This document shows positions 9,418 to 18,500 of a DNA stretch of 64,000 nucleotides, piece by piece. Origin of the DNA: Nitratireductor sp. (GTDB lineage: Bacteria; Pseudomonadota; Alphaproteobacteria; Rhizobiales; Rhizobiaceae); NCBI GenBank assembly GCA_017854535.1, contig JAFMHL010000016.1:1-64000 (forward strand), written 5' to 3'. Positions within the stretch are counted from its first letter, which is position 1; every line of letters starts with the position of its first letter. Below the pieces are notes generated by a model that saw nothing but the letters and a program-made list of their open reading frames with translations, was not told the origin of the DNA and did not search any database. The position numbers were made by a program, and so were the translations under genes.

Positions 9418-10305
9418 ATGGGCAATATGAACTGGGACGATTATCGCTTTTTTCTTTCAGTCGCGCGAACAGGCCGATTGAGCCAGGCAGGACAACAATT
9501 GGGTGTTGACCATGCAACCGTTGGCCGCCGTATCAAGGCCTTGGAAGAAATTCTTGAGATAAATTTATTCGATAGAAGCCCACAGGGCTATCGGCTGACT
9601 GACCATGGTCAGCGTCTTGTTGATATCGCTGAAGCCATCGAAACCAGCGTTATTCATGCACAAGCAGAAATCGGCGGTCATGATCAGGCGCTCTCGGGCG
9701 TGGTCAGGATTGGGGCGCCGGAAGGTGTTGCTTCCTATATTCTGACGGATATCGTGATAGAGCTCTGCCGAAAGCACCCAAAACTTGAATTACAGATCGT
9801 TGCGCTTCCGCGGACTTTTTCTTTGTCAAAGCGCGAAGCTGATATCGCTATTGCCGTTTCAGCTCCTACCTCTGGTCGATTAAAATATCGCAAGATCGCT
9901 GATTACACGCTCCACCTTTATGGCACCAAACAATATCTTGATGCCCATCCGAAGATTAACACCATTGATGATTTGAAAAAGATCCGCGGCATCGCCTATG
10001 TACCCGATCTTATCTATGATAAAGAGCTGGACTATCTGCCGCTGGTGAGCGGCGATATCAAACCGCATTTGACGTCAACCAGTGTTCATGTGCAATTGGA
10101 AGCAACATTACGTCATGGGGGCGTCAGCATCATGCATGATTTCATGGCACGGCAATATCCGGAACTGCAAAGAGTGCTGCCCGATGAAATAAACTTTAAC
10201 CGCACCTTCTATTTTATAGTCCATGAAGACTACGCCAAACTTGAACGCATCCGCATCGTATCTGACGCCATCATCGAGGGGATGAAAGCCAAGATATTGG
10301 GGTGA
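9418..10305 (+). CDS. LysR-family transcriptional regulator
   Basis: A 295-residue regulator. The N-terminal winged helix (DDYRFFLSVARTGRLSQAGQQLGVDHATVGRRIKALE, about residues 6-43) is followed by the usual linker helix and a periplasmic-binding-like effector domain (about 95-290). The HATVGRRI recognition helix belongs to the LysR subgroup often found with dehydrogenase and valine-catabolic genes. Either ATG at 9418 (AAGG ten bases upstream) or ATG at 9427 (MNWDDYRF, the usual N-terminus) could be used. Divergent placement suggests control of the mmsA operon. The ligand is unknown. Confidence 0.9.
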   Translation: MGNMNWDDYRFFLSVARTGRLSQAGQQLGVDHATVGRRIKALEEILEINLFDRSPQGYRLTDHGQRLVDIAEAIETSVIHAQAEIGGHDQALSGVVRIGAPEGVASYILTDIVIELCRKHPKLELQIVALPRTFSLSKREADIAIAVSAPTSGRLKYRKIADYTLHLYGTKQYLDAHPKINTIDDLKKIRGIAYVPDLIYDKELDYLPLVSGDIKPHLTSTSVHVQLEATLRHGGVSIMHDFMARQYPELQRVLPDEINFNRTFYFIVHEDYAKLERIRIVSDAIIEGMKAKILG

Positions 10306-10336
10306 GTATCTCAATTGTACTCATGGGTTCAAATAC

Positions 10337-10377
10337 AAAGAAAGCATGAGCAGTTTTATCGGCCCATGCTTTTTCTT
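10337..10377. terminator. bidirectional terminator
   Basis: An imperfect hairpin pairs AAAGAAAGCATG with CATGCTTTTTCTT. It gives a T-rich tail after the LysR gene and, on the other strand, after the VOC gene, which ends at 10398. Confidence 0.75.
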
Positions 10378-10397
10378 ATGTACTAAGAATAATACCT

Positions 10398-10778
10398 TTA
10401 ACGCATAGAGTTGAAGCCAATCATGTTTCCCTCTGTATCCATGCACAGTGTTATCCAGCCAAATTCCCCGATCGAAAATTTTGGTCTGACGATTGTACCG
10501 CCAGCTTCAGTGACACGCGCTTGTTGTTCCGCGCAATCTGCCACGGAAAAATACAAGATAGTGCCACCAATTCCTGGAGAAGCATGAGCTGACTTTGTTA
10601 GAGCGCCGCCAGCTCCATAAGAACTCATATCCGCAGGAAAGCTCATCATTTGTGTCTCCCCGGTAGGGTCTACAATTTCTTCGAGCTTGTTGCCTAAGAC
10701 AGTTTCATAAAATGCTACTGCACGATCCATTTCATTTACATAGATGTCAAACCATCCAACTGCGTTCATTTTTGTCAT
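10398..10778 (-). CDS. VOC (glyoxalase/bleomycin resistance-like) protein
   Basis: A 126-residue vicinal-oxygen-chelate fold protein. It begins NAVGWFDIYVNEMDRAVAFYETVLG, the standard first beta-alpha-beta-beta-beta module, and ends with GWITLCMDTEGNMIGFNS, the standard closing strand with its conserved acidic residues. It was probably acquired as, or belongs to, a family of small dioxygenase/isomerase-like proteins without a fixed substrate. The start at 10778 has AAGGAG six bases upstream, which decides it over 10811. It lies 69 bases downstream of an AraC-family gene on the same strand and may be co-transcribed with it. Confidence 0.85.
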   Translation of the reverse strand: MTKMNAVGWFDIYVNEMDRAVAFYETVLGNKLEEIVDPTGETQMMSFPADMSSYGAGGALTKSAHASPGIGGTILYFSVADCAEQQARVTEAGGTIVRPKFSIGEFGWITLCMDTEGNMIGFNSMR

Positions 10779-10847
10779 TTTTAACTCCTTCTTGTTTTCG
10801 GTTATGACCATTACCTAACAAGGCGAAGTTGGTGTGTATTGTAGATT

Positions 10848-11612
10848 TCAGACATCAAAATTTTTTGAGTATTTTCCCGGCGTATAACCCGTCGCCTTAC
10901 GAAACGAGTGGATGAAATGCGACTGATCCGCATACGACCAGGTGTCATTGCCATTCAAAGTTTGTTGTAGGCGGATCACTTTCAAAAAATCATGGGGCGT
11001 AAAGCCAGTCGTTTTTTTCAATACCCGTTGTAGCTGACGCGCAGACAATTTGCAGAACGCCGCCATATCAGCAACAGTTTGAATATCATCAAGATTTTGA
11101 AAGATCTGTTCCGTAACAGGATTTGTTGCGACCAGTTTTCTTTCCATCAGATTTTCAACAAGTTCAATCAGTTCGGTTTGCTGTTGTTCGAAACCTTTGT
11201 TGTGAAGGTTCCAATTGAGTTTCAATAAACCCAAGTCACCAGTGTAAAGCGTATCAACCATACCATAAGCAACTTTTTGAAGATCGCCTTGCCAAACCCC
11301 CGGAAGAAATCTGATATTCACGAAGTGAAATTTTTTGCCCAAATTGAATTCTTCAGATTCAGCCCTTAACTTCGATACACCCGCTACAGAACTATCCAGT
11401 TGGTCAAAAACGACATAAGTGCACGCATCGGGCAAAGCGTGGAAACGATAATCATCTTTTAAAACACCATCTGTTTTCAGTTCCAAAAATCGATGAACGA
11501 TGCCTTGCAAGTGACTTGGTGGCTCTGCCTCTAAGAATTGAACCAAGTCAACTGACTTGTCTTTGCCATTGCCTTTCGGATCATACATGCCTTCTTTTAC
11601 TCTCTGCATCAT
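10848..11612 (-). CDS. AraC-family transcriptional regulator
   Basis: A 254-residue regulator. Residues about 1-150 form an effector domain with no recognisable cupin motif, containing RFHALPDACTYVVFDQLD. Residues about 155-254 carry two helix-turn-helix motifs: TVADMAAFCKLSARQLQRVLKKTTGF, then YADQSHFIHSFRKATGYTPGKY, the classic AraC C-terminal signature. Two ATGs start the frame (MM); no strong ribosome site is visible. The VOC gene follows on the same strand and is a reasonable target. Effector unknown. Confidence 0.88.
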   Translation of the reverse strand: MMQRVKEGMYDPKGNGKDKSVDLVQFLEAEPPSHLQGIVHRFLELKTDGVLKDDYRFHALPDACTYVVFDQLDSSVAGVSKLRAESEEFNLGKKFHFVNIRFLPGVWQGDLQKVAYGMVDTLYTGDLGLLKLNWNLHNKGFEQQQTELIELVENLMERKLVATNPVTEQIFQNLDDIQTVADMAAFCKLSARQLQRVLKKTTGFTPHDFLKVIRLQQTLNGNDTWSYADQSHFIHSFRKATGYTPGKYSKNFDV

Positions 11613-11713
11613 TTCTGATTTTCATCAAACTTCAATAAAACATAGATTCTAGTTAATTCTATGCACTCCCAAATGCCCCCAAAGAAACTAAAAAAATCCT
11701 GCTTGACTCATTT

Positions 11714-11749
11714 TTATTAGTAATAATGTAATTACATTATTACTAATAA
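11714..11749. promoter_or_regulatory. 36-bp perfect palindrome, ArsR operator candidate
   Basis: An uninterrupted 18+18 inverted repeat with half-site TTATTAGTAATAATGTAA ends 28 bases before the ArsR GTG codon. A TTGACT hexamer (11703-11708) sits just upstream, so bound repressor would cover the -10 region. ArsR-family dimers typically bind AT-rich palindromes of this kind; autorepression is inferred. Confidence 0.75.
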
Positions 11750-11777
11750 TGAACCCAATAGCGATGAGTTAGACGCA

Positions 11778-12107
11778 GTGTTTCAGGCACTCGCACATAT
11801 AACACGCCGCCAAATACTCGATCTTGTTCGGGCTTCACCCGGCATAAGCGTAGGTGTTTTGGCAGGCGAGTTCGATGTTTCGCGCATTGCTGTGATGAAC
11901 CATTTGGCTGTTTTAGAAAAAGCTGGTCTGATTATTAGCGAAAAAGATGGGCGCTCGCGCATGCTTTATATCAACGCGATGCCCATCCAAGAAATCTATG
12001 ACCGCTGGACTGATACCTATAGCGCCTATTGGTCAAGCCGCATGAACTTAATCAAGTCTGCCGCAGAAGCAGTCGCCGCTCCTATAAAAAGAGGAAACGA
12101 TGAATAA
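11778..12107 (+). CDS. ArsR-family transcriptional regulator
   Basis: A compact 109-residue winged-helix protein: VFQALAHITRRQILDLVRASPG, then VSRIAVMNHLAVLEKAGLIISEKDGRSRMLYIN, the usual ArsR recognition helix and wing. No metal-binding CxC is visible; the group with SRPBCC partners generally lacks it. The only in-frame start after the previous stop is GTG at 11778. Family N-termini usually begin a few residues earlier, and an ATG at 11749 lies one frame off, so the true start is uncertain (see findings). Its stop overlaps the next ATG by eight bases. Confidence 0.85.
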   Translation: MFQALAHITRRQILDLVRASPGISVGVLAGEFDVSRIAVMNHLAVLEKAGLIISEKDGRSRMLYINAMPIQEIYDRWTDTYSAYWSSRMNLIKSAAEAVAAPIKRGNDE

Positions 12108-12651
12108 CACAATTAATCCCGCCGCAGGTGAATTCACCTATGCAAAAGCCAATATCAACAAGACGTTTATCAAGGCTCCGATTGAATCCGTTTGGTCAAC
12201 ACTTGTTGCGACCGATAAATCTCTTCCTTTCTTTTTTGGTTCGATCTGCCAAACCACCAATGGTCTGAAAAAAGGTGCCAACTTCCGGATGGTTCATCCC
12301 AACAAAAAGATCGCCATGGTCGTTGGTGAAGTATTGGAGTTTGATCCGCCGCGTTGTTATGCCCATACATTTCAAATGACTAATATAGACGAACCGCCCT
12401 GTAAGGTGACCTATAGTTTGGTCGAAAAAGACGGTGGAACTGAATTTACACTAACCATCGAAAACGCCATTGAAGGCGGAAAACTCTACAAAGAAATGGT
12501 CGGAGCGCAAAGCTTCATCGCTTCCAATCTCAAAGCAATGGCTGAAACAGGAAAACCTGCCTTCACCGGGAAGATGGTTGGCGTTTTATCGCCCATCTTT
12601 GGAATGCTAGCGAAAAAGCATCAGCGTATTGAGCATTGGCCGCTGGAATAG
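12100..12651 (+). CDS. SRPBCC (AHSA1-like) domain protein
   Basis: A 183-residue helix-grip (START/Bet v 1-like) protein with the AHSA1 pattern: INKTFIKAPIESVWSTLV near the start, then FRMVHPNKKIAMVVGEVLEFDPPRCYAHTF and ESTLTIEN-like strands. ArsR-SRPBCC pairs are common in Proteobacteria; the SRPBCC protein probably binds a hydrophobic ligand. The ATG overlaps the arsR stop and has AGAGGA upstream. The residues after about 140 (GKMVGVLSPIFGMLAKKHQ) extend slightly beyond the usual domain. Ligand unknown. Confidence 0.85.
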   Translation: MNNTINPAAGEFTYAKANINKTFIKAPIESVWSTLVATDKSLPFFFGSICQTTNGLKKGANFRMVHPNKKIAMVVGEVLEFDPPRCYAHTFQMTNIDEPPCKVTYSLVEKDGGTEFTLTIENAIEGGKLYKEMVGAQSFIASNLKAMAETGKPAFTGKMVGVLSPIFGMLAKKHQRIEHWPLE

Positions 12652-12717
12652 GTGCGCAGTCTTTAGGCAAACCAATCACAGAATAACAATCAAAAAACTA
12701 ACTGAAGGGAATTCACC

Positions 12718-13176
12718 ATGTATACCATTGCAAACGCACGCCTGAATGAAACACCATCCAAGCTTATCAAGATCGCCGCAATCATTGGCATTGTCTGGTA
12801 CGCCTTTGGCCTGCTGCAGTTCTGGCTAGCCTATTCCTTGGACACTAGCGCAGCGGTTTCAGCTGGCGAGATAACCACTGCCCATGGCGCAGCATTATCG
12901 GGAACGCCCGCGCTGATATGGCTGTCTTTTGCCGTTGCATCCCTAGCAGGCTTGATCGGATCGATCTTGCTGGCGCTGGGTTTGGCCACCGCAGTGATGA
13001 GCTATGGCATTTCATTGATTGCCGCGGTCATTTACTACGCTTGGGTTTACGGGCTGAGCGGCACGGGCGCAGATCGCCCACAAGAAGAGATCTATATCGC
13101 AATCGTCGTGGTAGCGGTAACTGCAGCATTCTTTTTCATCAGTAAGAGAGCTGCTAAACAACGCCAAAGACCCTGA
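12718..13176 (+). CDS. four-helix membrane protein of unknown function
   Basis: A 152-residue inner-membrane protein with four hydrophobic segments at about residues 18-38, 62-82, 87-112 and 123-141, and a basic C-terminus (SKRAAKQRQRP). The spacing recalls small DoxX-like or mis-named 'sugar transporter' proteins, but I see no diagnostic motif. GAAGGGAATTCACC precedes the ATG. It lies 66 bases after the SRPBCC gene and is probably in the same palindrome-controlled unit. No function can be proposed. Confidence 0.75.
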   Translation: MYTIANARLNETPSKLIKIAAIIGIVWYAFGLLQFWLAYSLDTSAAVSAGEITTAHGAALSGTPALIWLSFAVASLAGLIGSILLALGLATAVMSYGISLIAAVIYYAWVYGLSGTGADRPQEEIYIAIVVVAVTAAFFFISKRAAKQRQRP

Positions 13177-13219
13177 ACGAAGACGGGTGGGTCACTTGCT
13201 TAACCAAGTCTGCTGCCCG

Positions 13220-14134
13220 TCACTTTCCACGGTTCACGATATATCTGGCGCAAGCTTTCAAAACATCGGCCCTTTCGCCAAATGGCAACAACAAGACTTC
13301 AGATTCCACAACCAATTCATCTGCTTTCGCCTTAGCCCGATCAAGCCCCCAAAGCGAAACTAGTGTCCCTTTACCGGCATCAGCATCCTTGCCAACTTTT
13401 TTGCCCATCTGCTCTGCAGTTGAGGTCAGATCGAGAATATCATCAGCAAGCTGAAATGCCTGACCAATCTTGATACCAAAGTCCTTAACCCGTGCTCGAT
13501 CTTCCCGCGATGCTCCACCCAAAATGGCACCCGCCTCACAGGCAAAGCGCAACAGAGCCCCTGTTTTCATCGACTGAAGCATTATAATGCCCTGCTCATC
13601 AGGCGTTTTGCGCTCCGCCTCCAAGTCCAGCATTTGCCCACCAGCTATACCCCCATGACCGGCGGCCCTAGCAAGTTGCAAAACTAATTCTGACCTAACA
13701 GATGGATCTTTATGGGTCGCTTCATCTGCCAACAAATCAAAGGCAAATGTTAAAAGGCTATCCCCGGCCAAAATTGCCGTTGCTTCATCAAATGCAACAT
13801 GAACCGTTGGCTGACCACGCCTCAAATCATCATCATCCATTGCAGGCAAATCATCATGGATCAGCGAATAACAATGAACACATTCAAGGGCCAAAGCCGT
13901 CCGCATAGCAGCATCTGCGGTGACACCAAACAACCCTGCAGTCTCTATGACTAAAAACGGACGAAGGCGCTTACCACCGTTCAAGGCGCCATGGCGCATT
14001 GCTTTTAGGAGGCGCGCCGGACGAGCAATCTCATCGCTCAACAATGCATCACTCAATGAAACGGACAAGGCTTCACTCACAAGCTGAGCAATCTCTTTCA
14101 AACGGTTTTCAAACTGTTCCATCAACCCGCCCAT
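13220..14134 (-). CDS. ispA: polyprenyl diphosphate synthase (farnesyl type)
   Basis: Short-chain trans-prenyltransferase of 304 residues that condenses IPP with DMAPP/GPP. Key blocks are GGKRLRPFLVIETAGLFG, the first Asp-rich motif in YSLIHDDLPAMDDDDLRRG near residue 90, GGQMLDLEAE, KTGALLRF, and the second Asp-rich motif in QLADDILDLTS near residue 230. The two-residue insert in the first motif (DDLPAMD) marks the bacterial FPP type. It makes the precursor for undecaprenyl phosphate and quinones. Starts at 14134 and 14122 are both possible. It is divergent from mtgA. Confidence 0.93.
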   Translation of the reverse strand: MGGLMEQFENRLKEIAQLVSEALSVSLSDALLSDEIARPARLLKAMRHGALNGGKRLRPFLVIETAGLFGVTADAAMRTALALECVHCYSLIHDDLPAMDDDDLRRGQPTVHVAFDEATAILAGDSLLTFAFDLLADEATHKDPSVRSELVLQLARAAGHGGIAGGQMLDLEAERKTPDEQGIIMLQSMKTGALLRFACEAGAILGGASREDRARVKDFGIKIGQAFQLADDILDLTSTAEQMGKKVGKDADAGKGTLVSLWGLDRAKAKADELVVESEVLLLPFGERADVLKACARYIVNRGK

Positions 14135-14299
14135 TTCTCTTTCGAACTTTCCAATCTATCTGCCTTCGCAATACGGAGCTATCTGGTCAAGTCGGGTGGA
14201 ATGCAATTTGTCAAATTTCTTCTCTGTGTTAAAGCACATGGCAAATCCAACAATAAAGACGAGGCATAGGCCTTTGTTGCTCAACCAATTGAACAAAAA

Positions 14300-15058
14300 A
14301 TGGTCAAAGCTAAGCAAATCAAGAAACCCGGCAAGAACGAACCTTCTTGGTCAAGCAAATATAGCCGGCTAAAACGGGTCTTGATCAACCGTTTCACTAA
14401 GTCTTTCTTGGCAATTCTTTTTATTCTGGCTGCCCTGCCTATAGCCTTTACCCTCATCTACACAATTCCCGGAACTACACCTGGTTCAACCTTGATGTTA
14501 GCAAGGGTATTTACTCTTCAATCGATGGACCGACGTTGGATCGCGCTTGATGATATTGCTCAAGTAGTTCCCCAATCGGTAATCATGTCTGAGGACGGCC
14601 AGTTCTGTTCACACCGCGGTGTTGACTGGAATGAATTGACCGCTGTGATAGATGACGCTTTAGACGGCGAAAAAACCCGCGGCGCCAGCACGCTTTCCAT
14701 GCAAACTGTAAAAAACCTATTCTTCTGGCCCCAACGCTCGTTCGTTCGAAAAGTCATTGAAATCCCCTATGCCATGCTGGCAGATTTGATTTGGTCAAAA
14801 AGACGAATGATGGAGATTTATCTCAATATTGCAGAATGGGACGAAGGTATATTTGGAATAGAGGCCGCCAGCCAACATTATTTCAAAAGATCAGCTTCAA
14901 AATTATCGCGGAGACAAGCAGCCTTGTTAACTGTGACATTACCCAATCCAAAGAATAGAAATCCAGCGAAACCCACACGAAACCTGACAAAATTAGCGAG
15001 AGTAATTGAAAAACGGGCAACCCAATCGGGCGCATACATCAAATGTTTGGAAAAATAG
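14300..15058 (+). CDS. mtgA: monofunctional peptidoglycan transglycosylase
   Basis: A 252-residue GT51 enzyme that polymerises lipid II glycan strands. It has a basic cytoplasmic N-terminus, one membrane anchor at about residues 37-57, and then the transglycosylase domain. The catalytic Glu lies in VIMSEDGQFCSHRGVDW near residue 95. The RGASTLSMQTVKNLFFW motif and RRMMEIYLNIAEWDEGIFG follow. There is no transpeptidase domain, and its length is typical of MtgA. In many Rhizobiales mtgA precedes rpmF, as here. ispA upstream supplies prenyl precursors for the same pathway, on the opposite strand. Confidence 0.93.
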   Translation: MVKAKQIKKPGKNEPSWSSKYSRLKRVLINRFTKSFLAILFILAALPIAFTLIYTIPGTTPGSTLMLARVFTLQSMDRRWIALDDIAQVVPQSVIMSEDGQFCSHRGVDWNELTAVIDDALDGEKTRGASTLSMQTVKNLFFWPQRSFVRKVIEIPYAMLADLIWSKRRMMEIYLNIAEWDEGIFGIEAASQHYFKRSASKLSRRQAALLTVTLPNPKNRNPAKPTRNLTKLARVIEKRATQSGAYIKCLEK

Positions 15059-15080
15059 TCACACAAATTTCCTGAAAAGC

Positions 15081-15115
15081 GCCAAATTTATTGAGGTTTA
15101 GATACCAAATTTGGC
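15081..15115. repeat. inverted repeat downstream of mtgA
   Basis: Arms GCCAAATTT and AAATTTGGC (9 bp, perfect) are separated by 17 bases. There is no T-run after it, so it is not a standard terminator. It may be an operator for the rpmF promoter region. Confidence 0.45.
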
Positions 15116-15213
15116 ATCATCTTAATGCTAAGTAAGAAGAATCTAAAAAACTGCGGTCACCCCCTAGTCAAAACCATTCTCTGACTGTATAAGCCGCCGC
15201 ATAAGAACAATTT

Positions 15214-15264
15214 CAGGGCTCCTCTAATCGGAAAAATGCGATTAGATCCGGTGGGCCTTTTTTT
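15214..15264 (+). promoter_or_regulatory. terminator-like hairpin in the rpmF leader
   Basis: The perfect stem TCTAATCG/CGATTAGA (15223-15230 with 15239-15246) is extended by imperfect GGGCTCC/GGTGGGCC pairing and followed by seven T (15258-15264). It ends 19 bases before the rpmF ATG. It could attenuate rpmF, or end a short upstream transcript; a TATAAG -10-like hexamer sits near 15188-15193. Confidence 0.6.
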
Positions 15265-15283
15265 CCGTTAAATGGAGCAGAAA

Positions 15284-15469
15284 ATGGCTGTACCAAAGAG
15301 TAAAATCTCAAATTCTAAACGTGGCATGCGCCGTTCAACACATGCGCTAAAGCAACCATCTTATGTCGAAGACAAAGATTCTGGTGAGTTGCGCCGTCCA
15401 CACCACATCGATCTGAAAACAGGCATGTATCGTGGCAAGCAGATTCTTGAGCCAAAAGAAACCGTTTAA
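15284..15469 (+). CDS. rpmF: 50S ribosomal protein L32
   Basis: A 61-residue ribosomal protein beginning [18 protein letters not shown] and containing the alphaproteobacterial [19 protein letters not shown] block. It has no cysteines, so it is the zinc-free form usual in this class. The start at 15284 is set by the invariant MAVPK N-terminus with GGAG six bases upstream; the frame is open four codons earlier. Its leader holds a terminator-like hairpin, and a strong terminator follows the gene, so it is probably monocistronic. Confidence 0.97.
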   Translation: MAVPKSKISNSKRGMRRSTHALKQPSYVEDKDSGELRRPHHIDLKTGMYRGKQILEPKETV

Positions 15470-15491
15470 GTTTTTTTGAACTCGATATTTT

Positions 15492-15520
15492 AAAGGCTGG
15501 TTTTACCGGCCTTTTTTATT
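15492..15520 (+). terminator. rpmF terminator
   Basis: AAAGGCTGG pairs with CCGGCCTTT around a TTTTA loop and is followed by a T-rich run. It lies 22 bases after the rpmF stop and 20 bases before the end of the convergent ABC-like gene. Confidence 0.85.
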
Positions 15521-15539
15521 GTCTGCAGTTTGGATGATT

Positions 15540-18500
15540 TTAATAGAGCCCCAAGCTCGACAAGGTACCATCGTCTTCTTCAACAACCGTACCTCTGGCT
15601 TTCAACTGCTCGATCACCTGCTCACGGTCAGAAATACGCTGTCCGGCATCTTGCAAATATCCAGCAACAGTTCGAAGCAGGCTTGTTGCAACGCCAGCAT
15701 CATTTTCAATGACGTCCGTAAGGTCTTGCGAATCTATTTTCAGACCGACAACATCGCTTTGGGCCAACATAGCCAATGAGCGCCCTTTTTTCATAATTAC
15801 TGCCAGATCACCCACAAGCCTGCCTGGCTCAACAACCCCGATAACCTCACCTTTACCTTCACCGGTAGGCCAGATGAGCTCAGCGGAACCCGATGTGAAT
15901 ATATAGGCCCCGTCAGCAGCATCATCTTTCTTGAAGAAATACTGGCCCTGTTTTTTCTCAATCCACTTTGCTCCGAAAGCCAGAAGTCGCAATTGAGATT
16001 GATCAAGTTTTGACAACAGTTCAACTTGAGCAAGGATACGAACTTTGCGGTCCAATTCGTTTACCAACTCACCACTGCTTGTAGATACATCGTCCACTTC
16101 ACTTAAATGTTCCGCTCCGGTCTCGACCAACCTCCCATCCCTGATTTTATACTGCTTGTCATATGCACGAGCCTCATCAAATTCCGCGTTTAACTCAATA
16201 ATCGTAGTCTCAGGCAAAAGGGCACGAATATTTTCATGATATTTGGCGGCGACCTCGCCAGGCGCACCTGAAAACGGAGTATCAATAATTAAGATACGCG
16301 GCTTTTTGATCAACGCTCTTACAAAAGCGATACCCTCAATCGCCAGCATATCCAGGTTGGAGCCTGAAAATTCAGTCGTTAAATCACCCACAAGCAGCTC
16401 AACATCCCTCGCTATGCCCGCAAGCTGCAGCTCTTCCATTATCTCATGTTGAATACTTTCCGTTTCGGCTCCTTGTTTCATTTTACCAAACAGCAGGTTC
16501 TCCAAAATGGATAAAGAAGGCATATAATAGTCTTCACTGATAGGCGTATAATGGGTTCGAGATTTCTCGATGACCTCTTTTGTATTATTCCTGCGGGTTG
16601 CTAAAATGCGTTCTTTAAGCTTTTCGGGAAACGCATCACCCATCTGCTCTGCTGTCACGTTAAGCGGCAAAGCTAACACCAATGCATTATCATCCTCGCT
16701 TATAGGAAGCTTGCGCTGTTTATTGGTGAATATCCGCTTTAAATGCTCAAAGGAATCTGCTGAAACATTCTCCAGCCTTTGGAACATTGGATGGTCTGTT
16801 CCAATCGCGCTAAAGGTTTGAACAAGTGTCTCAAGCATCGAATAGGACCACCGTTCATGATACTCGCCAATTCCAATATCCTGAATAATTTTCCAAATCT
16901 TTGGATCAATCTTGCCATCAATAGTTTGGGCAAGGGAATTAGGTAATCCAAAAAGCGCGTTTTCCACTGGGGTAAGCGCCATATTGTAAGAGTCAGCAGA
17001 AAACCCATAGTATGCATTCTCCAATTTCCCGGCCCTTAAGCGAGCGGCAATCTTTGGACGTATTTGTACAATCTTTTGTGCAAGATTAGGATGCAAGTCC
17101 AAATCGAGTTTAGACTTCAAGCTTTGAGTTTGAAAAAATTCTTCCAATCCGACACTACGGACAATTTGGACCCACCAGTCTTTAAGTTCATCTTCACTTT
17201 TAAAATCGGTGGTCGAAAGATCAAGCCAGGATCCTTCACTTGGATCGGTGCTATTACCAACAATCTGTGCTTCCTGAAGGATAGCTAATTGCTCATCGCT
17301 TAGTCCATCTTCAGGCGGTTTCCGCCAAAGCGCAATTTGTGTATTTCCGGCAATGTCACCCTCAAACATTCCAGGTGACGGCGAAACCACCCCGATTTTG
17401 TTGGCAATCACATCTTGATGGACTTGTGCCAAATCGTCCCCATCAATGATAACACTGCCCGATGAAAGCAAAATAGAACGCGATAAAGCCCGCGACAACG
17501 CTTGTCTGACTGTATTGCTTTCAGCCTGGATTGCCACATGGCTTCCCGCTGCAATTTTAGCTGTAAGATTTGACAAAATCGGAAGATCAAAATTGTCATT
17601 AACGACAACCGACTTTAATTCAATTCCGCCGCGCCAATCGGGCATTTTCTCTACTTTTCCAAAGAAGAGCTTTTCATCGATCATTCCTGGCGGATCAAAT
17701 TCGTCGATAATAGTTGAATAGCGTAAAGACGTGTCTTGGATCTGACTGTAATATGAAAGCAGCTCTTTCCACGGACCAAGCAAATCTTTGTATGATGCCA
17801 AGGCGGCAGCCAAGGCACCAATGGTTAAATCTCCTTCAATTACCAAGTAACCGCCGATCAAGAGTAGATAAAATGGGGTCAGTTGGTTGAGCGTATTGTT
17901 GACAAATTTCATGAAAAATTTGCGCTTATACACTTCAAGGCGATATTTATATTGAATTGCGAATCTCGACGTAAACTTGGCAAGGGAATACATTATCCCG
18001 CCATTGATTCGAATATCCTCAGCACCTCTAACAGTCTCGCCAATATGCTCTGAAAACTTCCGCACTTCCAAGATACGGCTGCGGTTAAGTAAATTTATCC
18101 GCTTTTGCATTCTGGGCACAATATAGGCTTGCACAGGGATCATCGCCACCGCAGCAAGTCCAAGCCAAAAATTTTGCACAAACAAAAAGGCAAGGATTGT
18201 GATCATCTGTCCACCGGCAAAAACCGGTGTCGCAAATGCTTCACCCATCATGCTGCCGACAGCCTCACTTTCGGCATTGACCATCGATATCAGCGATCCT
18301 TGGGAAGTCTGCTTAAATCGTGGCAAGGGAAATCGTAGAATACGGCTAACAAGCAAATACCTGAAACGCCGTAACAATCTTTCGCCAACAATACCTTTGA
18401 AAGTATTGGTCTTCATTTTCAGTATGCCGGAAGACAAGACCATTAGAAGATAGGCGAAACACAGACCAAGCAAATATTGCAATTGATCAAACTCATACCC

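Noticed and set aside
13182-13221. GACGGG/CCCGTC inverted arms around the ispA 3' end
   Set aside because: Six-base arms with a long loop and no T-run; too weak to call a terminator.
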